Positions 57,682 through 64,000 of a stretch of 64,000 nucleotides of DNA are shown here, piece by piece. Location: NCBI GenBank assembly GCA_965218555.1, contig OZ244625.1, positions 4,588,001 to 4,652,000 of the forward strand, written 5' to 3'. The notes under the pieces were generated by a model that was given only the letters and a program-made list of their open reading frames with translations, was not told the origin of the DNA and did not search any database. The number at the start of each line of letters is the position of its first letter. Position 1 is the stretch's first letter. This DNA comes from JAPPLB01 sp965218555 (GTDB taxonomy: Bacteria > Acidobacteriota > Terriglobia > Bryobacterales > UBA6623). A program made the translations under genes and the position numbers.

Positions 57682-58016
57682 TTAGTCCGAACCAGTCAAC
57701 CGCAGCCATTTTCCTTCGTGGAAGTAGTGCACGTTGGAAGCCTTCTCAAGAAAAGCATCGTTGATGCCTTGATGATCGATCGGGGGCGGCTTCGGGCCTC
57801 CATAGGCTTGGTAGCGGGCCAGGATGAAGTCAGCCCCGACTGGGGCCAACCCACGCGAATAGCCGATCTTGCCGCCCCCAATACCCTGTAAATGACCCCA
57901 GTCGGGGGCCGATGCGAGTTCGGCCCGCACTTGGCCATTCTCATCGACCACAATAATCGCTGATGACCGATTTCGAGAGCAGAGCGCGGCCTACTGCGTC
58001 CGTCCGGCTTCCATGA
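57682..58016 (-). pseudogene. 3' fragment of a secreted-protein gene split by the IS21-type element
   Basis: On the minus strand the frame SAIIVVDENGQVRAELASAP runs to a stop at 57682 (ends KWLRLTGSD). The pattern VVDENGQVRAEL is typical of small repeated acidobacterial domains (xxLxDxxGxxRAxL). Its start is missing: going upstream it meets a TAG beside the IS end. Joined to the fragment on the other side of the IS (60587-60818), with one copy of ATGA, it continues a single gene of about 185 codons, if one base is lost near 57994. Confidence 0.65.
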
Positions 58017-58017
58017 C

Positions 58018-58089
58018 TGTAAGCGCCGGAGCGAAAATAGACCACAGGGCGGCCGTTTGAGGCCGCTGGTGGCGGAGCAAAACTAGACC
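58018..58089 (+). repeat. Left end of the IS: terminal repeat and internal copy
   Basis: The terminal repeat spans 58018-58045. Within it CGGAGCGAAAATAGACC (58027-58043) recurs as CGGAGCAAAACTAGACC at 58073-58089. In the IS21 family such multiple end repeats are transposase binding sites. Confidence 0.8.
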
Positions 58090-58143
58090 GCCCGCCAGCA
58101 TTTCGTAAAACATTTTTGGGGTGTTTTGTGTGATGCAGGAGGG

Positions 58144-59643
58144 ATGTACTCTGTGGAGCTGTACGCACGCGTTCGCCGAGCGGTCTTTGTCGAAGGGGTC
58201 AGCGAGAGAGAAGCGGCGCAGCGCTTCGGGCTGGCGCGCGAGACCGTGTGCAAGATGCTGCGCTACGCCGCGCCGCCGGGCTATCGGCGGCAGAAGCCGA
58301 TTCGACGCCCGAAGCTCGACGCCTACACGCCGATCATCGACCAGATCCTGGAGACGGACCTAGCGCTGCCGAAGAAGCAACGGCACACGGCGAAACGTAT
58401 CTTCGAACGACTCCGAGACGAGCACGACTTCGCGGGCGGCTACACCATCATCAAAGACTACGTGCGGCTGAAGCGGACCTCGCAGCGCGAGATGTTCGTG
58501 CCGCTGACGCATCCGCCGGGGCACGCCCAGGCGGACTTCGGCGAGGCGCAAGTGGAGATCGGCGGGGTGCTGGCGAAGGCGCACTACTTCGTCATCGATC
58601 TACCCCACAGCGACGAGAGTTACGTGCGGGCATTTCCGGCCGAGACGACGGAAGCTTTCTTGGAGGGGCACGTCGAGGCGTTTCGCTACTGGGGTGGCGT
58701 GCCGCGACGGATTCTCTACGACAACACAACGCTGGCGGTGGCGCGGATCCTAGGCGACGGGACGCGGCAGAAGACGCAGGCGTTCTCGGAGCTGCAGTCG
58801 CACTACTTGTTCGCAGAGCGTTTTGGGAGGCCGGGCAAGGGAAACGACAAGGGGAAGGTCGAGAACCTTGTGAAGGTCGCCCGACGGAGCTTCTTCGTAC
58901 CGCGGCCCCGGTTCCCCAGTTGGGCAGCGTTGAACGTATGGCTGGAAGAGCAGTGCCGCAAGAGGCGAGAGCGCCGGCAACGCGGGCATCGAGAGAAGAT
59001 CGGAGAGCGCTTCGAGCGTGATCGACAAGCGCTGTTAGCGCTGCCGGCAGCGGCGTATGAGGCCTGCGAGACACGTCCTGGGAGAGTGACGTCGTTGTCG
59101 CTGGTGCGCTACCACACCAACGACTACTCGGTGCCGACCAAGTACGGACACCGCCAAGTGCTCATCAAGGGCTATGTGGACAAAGTCGTCATCTGCGCCG
59201 GCAGCGAGGAGATCGCACGGCATCGGCGCAGCTATGGGCGTGAGGGGCTGATCTTTCACCCGCTGCACTATCTGGCCCTACTGGAGCGCAAGACCGGAGC
59301 ACTCGAGCAAGCAGCGCCGCTGGAAGGCTGGCAGTTGCCCGAGGAGTTTGCTGGACTGCGCCGGCTGCTCGAAGCGCGGCTCGGCAAGGCTGGAGCTCGA
59401 GAGTATGTCCAGGTACTGCGTCTGCTCGAGGACGTTCCGCTCGAAGAAGTCCGTGCTGCCGTAGGGGACGCCTTACGGCTCGGCGCGATCTCTTTCGATG
59501 CCGTCAAGCATCTCGTGCTGTGTCGCATCGAACAGCGCCCACCCCGGCTGGAACTTGAGAATTATCCCCATCTGCCCACGGCGCGGGTGGCGAGGACCGC
59601 AGCGGCGGACTATCTGGCGCTGGTGGACGCGGGAGCCGAGTGA
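58144..59643 (+). CDS. istA: IS21-family transposase IstA
   Basis: 499 residues from the ATG at 58144 (MYSVELYARVRRAVF, the usual family start; an in-frame TTG at 58126 is the alternative). The N-terminal helix-turn-helix is REAAQRFGLARETVCKML. The DDE integrase core has D131 (QADFGEA), D193 (LYDNT) and E240 (KGKVENLV). The C-terminal domain is complete. It catalyses transposition with IstB. Confidence 0.96.
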   Translation: MYSVELYARVRRAVFVEGVSEREAAQRFGLARETVCKMLRYAAPPGYRRQKPIRRPKLDAYTPIIDQILETDLALPKKQRHTAKRIFERLRDEHDFAGGYTIIKDYVRLKRTSQREMFVPLTHPPGHAQADFGEAQVEIGGVLAKAHYFVIDLPHSDESYVRAFPAETTEAFLEGHVEAFRYWGGVPRRILYDNTTLAVARILGDGTRQKTQAFSELQSHYLFAERFGRPGKGNDKGKVENLVKVARRSFFVPRPRFPSWAALNVWLEEQCRKRRERRQRGHREKIGERFERDRQALLALPAAAYEACETRPGRVTSLSLVRYHTNDYSVPTKYGHRQVLIKGYVDKVVICAGSEEIARHRRSYGREGLIFHPLHYLALLERKTGALEQAAPLEGWQLPEEFAGLRRLLEARLGKAGAREYVQVLRLLEDVPLEEVRAAVGDALRLGAISFDAVKHLVLCRIEQRPPRLELENYPHLPTARVARTAAADYLALVDAGAE

Positions 59644-60407
59644 CGGCCAAGCCGAAAGTGCTGCTGGAAGCGCAGCTGAAGGCGCTGCGGCTGCCGACCT
59701 TCCTGCGCGAGTACGACAAAGTGGCGCGGCAATGCGCGGCCGAAGGTCTGGACTGTCCGCGCTATCTGCTGCGACTCAGTGAGCTGGAGCTGCTCGATCG
59801 CGAACAGCGCGCCACCGAGCGCCGCATCAAGACCGCCAAGTTCCCGGTGCTCAAGAGCCTGGAGACCTTCGAGTTCCGCTCGATTCCGTCGCTGAACAAG
59901 AGCTTGGTCCTGGAGCTGGCGCGCTCGGAGTATCTGGATCGCAGAGAGAACGTGCTGGCGCTGGGCAACTCCGGTACGGGCAAGACGCACCTTGCCCTGG
60001 CGTTGGGGCTGGCCGCTTGTCAGAAAGGCTATCGGGTCCGCTTTGCCACCGCCGCGGCGCTGGTCCACGAGTTGCTCGAGGCGCGTGACGACAAACGTCT
60101 CCTGCGCTTGCAAAAACAGCTGGCCAAGCAAGACCTGCTGATCGTCGACGAGCTGGGCTACGTCCCCTTGTCGAAGACGGGCTCGGAGTTACTGTTCGAG
60201 ATCTTCAGCCAGCGCTACGAGCGGGCCTCGACGCTGGTCACCTCGAACCTACCCTTCAACGAGTGGACGGAGATCTTCGGCTCCGAGCGGCTGACCGGCG
60301 CTTTGCTGGATCGTCTCACCCACCACGTCCATATCTTGGAGATGAACGCCGAGAGCTACCGTCTCCAGCAGAGTAAGCGTTCCCGGAAGCGTTCTTCCTC
60401 CCCCTGA
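59640..60407 (+). CDS. istB: IS21-family helper ATPase IstB
   Basis: 255 residues starting with GTG inside the istA stop (GTGA). It is a DnaC-like AAA+ ATPase: Walker A GNSGTGKTH (109-117), Walker B LLIVDELGY (about 165-173), sensor TSNLPF. It regulates target choice and activates IstA. Confidence 0.96.
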   Translation: MTAKPKVLLEAQLKALRLPTFLREYDKVARQCAAEGLDCPRYLLRLSELELLDREQRATERRIKTAKFPVLKSLETFEFRSIPSLNKSLVLELARSEYLDRRENVLALGNSGTGKTHLALALGLAACQKGYRVRFATAAALVHELLEARDDKRLLRLQKQLAKQDLLIVDELGYVPLSKTGSELLFEIFSQRYERASTLVTSNLPFNEWTEIFGSERLTGALLDRLTHHVHILEMNAESYRLQQSKRSRKRSSSP

Positions 60408-60536
60408 TCCCCCCGCCCAGCCGCCGGCTGTTTCGAGGGGCTTCCACTACGTCCGGGGCCGCCTTAACAGGCGTCCCCCGACTTCGCTCCAGCCCCCAAA
60501 ACAGCCGCTTTCAGAAACGAGTCCTATCCCCGAGAT

Positions 60537-60586
60537 GGTCTACTTTTACTCCGCCCCAGTGGCCTAATTTTGCTCCGCCCTTGACA
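60537..60586 (-). repeat. Right end of the IS: terminal repeat and internal copy
   Basis: In inverted orientation CGGAGCAAAATTAGGCC (60577-60561) and CGGAGTAAAAGTAGACC (60553-60537) match the two left-end copies. The terminal repeat spans 60559-60586. Confidence 0.8.
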
Positions 60587-60818
60587 ATGAACTCGCCTCG
60601 AATCAGATTGCGCGGTTTTACGGTGCCCCAGGGTTGCGGAATCCGGCACCCTGGTTGGCTGAGGGTGGCTTTGACTGTTTTCGGTGCTCCAACAAAGTGA
60701 GTCGGCTGCAGTCGAACCGTCTCCCGGTCCGCGCGATCAAAGTCGGGGTCGAGTTGCGCCCCGCTCGAGTCCGCCCAACAAATCAACGCAAGGGCCAAAA
60801 CAAGGGGGTTTTTCTCAT
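60587..60818 (-). pseudogene. 5' fragment of the secreted-protein gene split by the IS
   Basis: The ATG at 60818 has AGGAGA eight bases upstream and starts MRK, but a run of five A and five C puts the following signal peptide (PLVLALALICWADSSGAQ) one base out of frame, a one-base loss. The frame then reads LDPDFDRADRETVRLQ and on to RNLIRGEF, where the IS interrupts it. So the gene is broken by the IS and also by frameshifts. It was a small exported protein of unknown function. Confidence 0.65.
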
Positions 60819-60944
60819 GAATCCGGTCTCCTTGGGGTTCCTCTCTACTCACGCCGTCAGGTGCCGTCTTGCAGGATCATCGCGCCCATGCCGGTCCACA
60901 ATGGTTGCAACGGCTTGGTGAACTGGGGTTTCCCGTGCACGATT

Positions 60945-62081
60945 CTACCCGGCCGTCGAGCAGATCGTTTGTCGGACTGCGATCTTGCCGCTCTCGGAGT
61001 CGAAGTCGAAGAGAATGAGGTCGGCGAGATCACCGGGTTCGAGAAAACCTTGGCGTCCGGCGATGCGCGCGTGCCGGCCTGCATTGGTGGTAGCCATCTT
61101 CAAGGCTTCACAAAGAGAAATCTCCGCGAATTGGATCAGCTTTGCAAGGCCGCTGTCCATCGTGAGGGCCGATCCCGCAAGGCGCCGCGAGGACGTCAGC
61201 TCCACGCGGTTCTCAGGCGTCAACTCGACCTCCAGGTGGCCGATGCGATAGATGCCAGGAGGACAACTTGCGGGAGCGACGGCGTCGGTAACGAGAATGC
61301 ACTGATCGAGTCCCTTGGCTCGGACAGCGATCTTTACGAAGCTGGGGTCGAGATGAATCCCATCGACGATGAGGCCGGCGCAGAGTTCGTCCGACGCCAT
61401 CTGGTCGAGGATGTAGTTTGGAAACCGTGCGATTACCTGATGCGAGCCGTTGCCGAGGTGCGTGCTCATCGTCGCGCCGGCTCGGATGGCATCCTTGATC
61501 CGGATAGTGTCGGCGTTGGTGTGCCCAAGAGCAACGACCACTCTTCCCTGCCCCACGACGTGCTCGATCAGGCTCAGCGCGCCTTCCTGTTCCGGCGCAA
61601 GCGTAAGAATACCGATGTGGCCCTCGGCCGCGTCTTCGAACCGCTTCCATTCCTCGACGGTCGCAGCGCGCACGTGCTCCTTCGGATGCGCTCCGCGAGG
61701 ACCGTCAACCGGTGAGATCCAGGGGCCTTCGACATGGAACCGCAACAGCGAGTTCCCGTTCGACAACTGTCGCTTCGCTTGGGCGAGGTTGCTGAGAGAG
61801 CCGGTGATGTTTTCATGCGAGCCGGTGATTACCGTTGGGAAGAAGCGCGTGACGCCGGTACGGCGAATCACTTCAATCGAGCGTGCGATCTCGTCCTGAG
61901 GTGTGTCGGGCGAGTTGTAGTCGACTCCGGCGAATCCGTTGACCTGCAGGTCGATCATGCCCGGCGCAATACAAGGTCCGCCATGGGAGCGGCCCGTCTC
62001 CTCGACCGTGACGATGCCGCCGTTGTCTTCATGGACGTGAAGGAGTTTGCCTGTTTCCGGGGATCGGCCGCTGTAGATCAT
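60945..62081 (-). CDS. nagA: N-acetylglucosamine-6-phosphate deacetylase
   Basis: 378 residues from the ATG at 62081 (an upstream start at 62168 would add 29 residues with no support). NagA features: PGMIDLQVNGFAGVDYN early, metal Glu in FHVEGPWISP, His in LGHTNAD and THLGNG (usually THLFN), catalytic Asp in LVTDAVAP, and GFLEPGDLADLILFD at the end. It deacetylates GlcNAc-6-P in amino-sugar use and cell-wall recycling. No nagB is adjacent. The ribosome site is weak. Confidence 0.92.
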   Translation of the reverse strand: MIYSGRSPETGKLLHVHEDNGGIVTVEETGRSHGGPCIAPGMIDLQVNGFAGVDYNSPDTPQDEIARSIEVIRRTGVTRFFPTVITGSHENITGSLSNLAQAKRQLSNGNSLLRFHVEGPWISPVDGPRGAHPKEHVRAATVEEWKRFEDAAEGHIGILTLAPEQEGALSLIEHVVGQGRVVVALGHTNADTIRIKDAIRAGATMSTHLGNGSHQVIARFPNYILDQMASDELCAGLIVDGIHLDPSFVKIAVRAKGLDQCILVTDAVAPASCPPGIYRIGHLEVELTPENRVELTSSRRLAGSALTMDSGLAKLIQFAEISLCEALKMATTNAGRHARIAGRQGFLEPGDLADLILFDFDSESGKIAVRQTICSTAG

Positions 62082-62331
62082 TCGCTGTTGTCTGTGAGAT
62101 AGTGTCGCACGGCGGCGTCCCAAACTGATATGGGCCGGGACCCGCCAAGCTGATGGTGAATCGCGCATTACCGATGGGTTATACGCAGGAAAGATACTCC
62201 CTTTTCGGGCGGCGACTCGTGTCAGGAAAGTACGCCTACAAACCTCGCAAGGGTTGCCTTTCCCAGGCCCCGCGGGGCATAGTATGTGACTGATCCGATC
62301 TATTCACGACCTGCCCATAAAGGAACCTGTC

Positions 62332-63393
62332 ATGAACAAGCCTCTGTTGGTCTGCATCGGTCTTCTGCTCGCATTGAGTTGCGTTAGCGAGCCGCCGGCT
62401 GAGCCGGAATCGGCCGCGGCGAACGCGATTGTCCCTGAGGGGGCAACACTCGAGAAACTCTTCACGCGGTCGCTACCCATCCAGGGAGGACTCACCGAAG
62501 GCCCCGCCGTGGCCCCTGACGGCAGCATCTACTTCTCGGACATTCCGTTCGGTTCCGACAAAGGCAAGATCATGCGGTTCGACCCCAAGACGGGCGAGAC
62601 AACGGTTTTTGCCGAGGACAGCGGCAAATCAAACGGTTTGACCTTCGACGCCAAGGGGCATCTGATCGCCGCCGAAGGGGCCGGTGAGGGCGGCCGACAG
62701 ATCTCGCGGTGGAACGTCGAGACCGGCGAGAAGACCACCGTCGCCGATAGCTACGACGGCAAGCGCTTCAACGCCCCGAATGACCTCGTGCTCGACACCA
62801 AGGGCAGAATCTACTTCAGCGATCCCCGGTATCTCGGCGCCGAAGACCGCGAGCTTGAACACATGGCCGTCTATCGCGTCGATACAGACGGCACGGTCGC
62901 CGAACTGACGCATAACGTCGAGAAGCCCAACGGCGTCGCACTCAGCCCCGACGGGAAGACATTCTATCTCGCCGACCACAACAACGGCAGCGAGCGGATC
63001 ACTGCTCCCGATGCTCCGCCGGGCGAGCACGGCGCGATGAAGATCTACTCATTCCCGTTGGGAGACGACGGACTGATCAGCGGTCCGCAAAAAACGTTGG
63101 TCGACTTCGAAAAAGAAGCTGGCTGCGACGGCATGACGGTCGATGTGGAAGGACACGTCTACCTGACGTCACGCAGTCTGAAGCGACCCGGGGTGATGAT
63201 CATCACCCCCGACGGAGAAGAGGTGGGATTCATCGCGACCGGACCCGAGAACCAAACCGATCCCAAAAACGCGATAGGCCTGCCGAGCAACGTCGAGTTT
63301 GGCATCGGCGAAGAAGCGAACGTCCTCTATGTCACCATCGATCTGAGTCTGTATCGGATCACGCTAGGCGTGAAAGGCTATCAGCCCTATTGA
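62332..63393 (+). CDS. SMP-30/gluconolactonase-family lipoprotein
   Basis: 353 residues. The leader LLVCIGLLLALSCVS ends in a lipobox Cys. The six-bladed propeller has the metal Glu in TEGPAVAPDGSIYFSDI, an Asn in APNDLVLDTKGRIYFSDP, and an Asp in the VALSPDGKTFYLADHNN blade. Lactonases of this family hydrolyse sugar lactones outside the cytoplasm. AAAGGAA is the ribosome site. It is convergent with thioredoxin. Confidence 0.9.
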   Translation: MNKPLLVCIGLLLALSCVSEPPAEPESAAANAIVPEGATLEKLFTRSLPIQGGLTEGPAVAPDGSIYFSDIPFGSDKGKIMRFDPKTGETTVFAEDSGKSNGLTFDAKGHLIAAEGAGEGGRQISRWNVETGEKTTVADSYDGKRFNAPNDLVLDTKGRIYFSDPRYLGAEDRELEHMAVYRVDTDGTVAELTHNVEKPNGVALSPDGKTFYLADHNNGSERITAPDAPPGEHGAMKIYSFPLGDDGLISGPQKTLVDFEKEAGCDGMTVDVEGHVYLTSRSLKRPGVMIITPDGEEVGFIATGPENQTDPKNAIGLPSNVEFGIGEEANVLYVTIDLSLYRITLGVKGYQPY

Positions 63394-63402
63394 AGCGCAG
63401 TC

Positions 63403-63732
63403 TTAGATGTGGCCGTTCAGAGCTTCAACCACTTTTCCCTTGGGGACCGCACCGACCAACTGCTCGACGACCTGTCCTCCTTTGAACAGCAACAATGTGG
63501 GGATGCCGCGAACTTGATAGCGGCTGGCTGACTGCGGATTACTATCAACGTCGAGCTTACCCACTTTCACCTTGCCGACATAGTCATCGGCGACCTCGTC
63601 GATCACAGGAGCCATCATGCGGCATGGGCCGCACCAAATAGCCCAAAAATCCACGAGAACAGGCATATCCGACCCTAAAACATCGCTGTCAAACCCCTCG
63701 TCGGTGAGGGTAACAGTATTCGCTCCAGCCAT
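63403..63732 (-). CDS. trxA: Thioredoxin
   Basis: 109 residues with active site WCGPC (C34, C37) and the cis-proline in VRGIPTLLLF. GGAGG lies seven bases before the ATG. It is a general cytoplasmic disulfide reductase, 130 bases downstream of glgA on the same strand. Confidence 0.97.
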   Translation of the reverse strand: MAGANTVTLTDEGFDSDVLGSDMPVLVDFWAIWCGPCRMMAPVIDEVADDYVGKVKVGKLDVDSNPQSASRYQVRGIPTLLLFKGGQVVEQLVGAVPKGKVVEALNGHI

Positions 63733-63862
63733 TCATTCCTCCGGGAATATCCTCAACGTGGAGGGCTCGCGCCACCTCGCCGGCAACCAGCAAGGAGAGC
63801 CGCCCCCGTTCTTCAGTTTCAGATTACCAGATCGCTCGTCGGCGGGATCACCGTCACAGCGG

Positions 63863-64000
63863 CTACGATGCAGCAACGCGATTCGATCGGATGATTTCCT
63901 GATAGAGCTCGACATAGCGCTGGGCGGAACGTTCCCAGGAATGATCCGCCGTCATGCCGTTGCGCATGATGATTGACCAGGCGTCGCGGTCCCGGTACAA
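63863..64000 (-). CDS. glgA: Glycogen synthase, C-terminal fragment cut by window
   Basis: The last 45 codons of a minus-strand frame that enters from beyond the window and stops at 63863. The sequence YRDRDAWSIIMRNGMTADHS followed by WERSAQRYVELYQEII is the characteristic tail of GlgA (ADP-glucose starch/glycogen synthase, GT5). Confidence 0.85.
   Translation of the reverse strand: MYRDRDAWSIIMRNGMTADHSWERSAQRYVELYQEIIRSNRVAAS

Larger units (their letters stand above)
58018..60586 (+). mobile_element. IS21-family insertion sequence
   Basis: It contains istA and istB overlapping in GTGA, the family hallmark. Both ends begin TGT and carry inverted repeats (28 bases, 21 matching), plus a second internal copy at each end, typical of IS21. 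The flanks show ATGA at 58013-58016 and 60587-60590, a probable 4-base target duplication; one extra base (58017) on the left leaves the exact left boundary uncertain. Both genes look intact, so the element may be active. Confidence 0.9.

Overview
The window is GC-rich bacterial chromosome. It carries many exported, degradative and redox enzymes, with Tat-type or lipoprotein leaders on a large share of them. Two giant Planctomycete-type cytochrome/DUF1549/DUF1553 proteins, one paired with a DUF1501 protein, occur together with mandelate racemase, Gfo/Idh and TIM-barrel proteins that carry twin-arginine leaders. This gene style is typical of Acidobacteriota of the Bryobacterales/Solibacter type and is also seen in Planctomycetota and Verrucomicrobiota. 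I favour an acidobacterium; this is inference from gene content only. No rRNA, tRNA or CRISPR array was recognised.

Layout. 1-4.0 kb: an RND efflux pump (inner-membrane part cut by the window edge) with its membrane fusion protein. 4.8-8.1 kb: a lone PSCyt1/DUF1553 protein. 8.3-19.5 kb: exported hydrolases (gamma-glutamyltranspeptidase, two amidohydrolases, a two-lobed alpha/beta hydrolase, a sialate-esterase-like protein, a beta-propeller) and an aldo/keto reductase. 19.9-21.7 kb: a two-gene set resembling the substrate-binding and beta-propeller proteins of PQQ-dependent alcohol oxidation. 21.9-26.7 kb: a DUF1501 plus PSCyt1 pair. 27-30.9 kb: a BBP2-type porin divergent from amt-glnK, an ammonium uptake block. 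31-38 kb: a class IV aminotransferase, HAD phosphatase, exported DgoD-like enolase-superfamily enzyme, EamA transporter and NtrB/NtrC-type two-component pair. 37.7-38.5 kb: a repeat-bearing region without a credible gene.

38.5-42 kb: three overlapping genes for a lipoprotein S33 hydrolase and a NatA/NatB-type exporter. 42.2-45.2 kb: an FAD oxidoreductase converging on an ECF-like sigma factor gene whose frame stays open past an internal TAA. 45.4-49.3 kb: three exported proteins (TIM-barrel protein, FNR-like flavin reductase, Gfo/Idh dehydrogenase). 49.8-52.4 kb: a sodium:solute symporter overlapping a sialidase-like propeller. 52.7-57.4 kb: HAD hydrolase, ilvE, an ECHDC3-like crotonase and a PAS-GGDEF diguanylate cyclase. 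57.7-60.8 kb: an IS21-family element (istA-istB) inserted into a small secreted-protein gene, both halves of which are still visible. 60.9-64 kb: nagA, an SMP-30/gluconolactonase lipoprotein, thioredoxin and the 3' end of glgA.

The overall picture is a heterotroph scavenging amino sugars, peptides and oxidised sugars outside the cytoplasm. The most unusual points are the sigma gene with a 134-codon in-frame extension beyond TAA, the exported dehydrogenase/flavin-reductase pair, the shortened PQQ-type binding protein and the nested inverted repeats at 37.9-38.5 kb.
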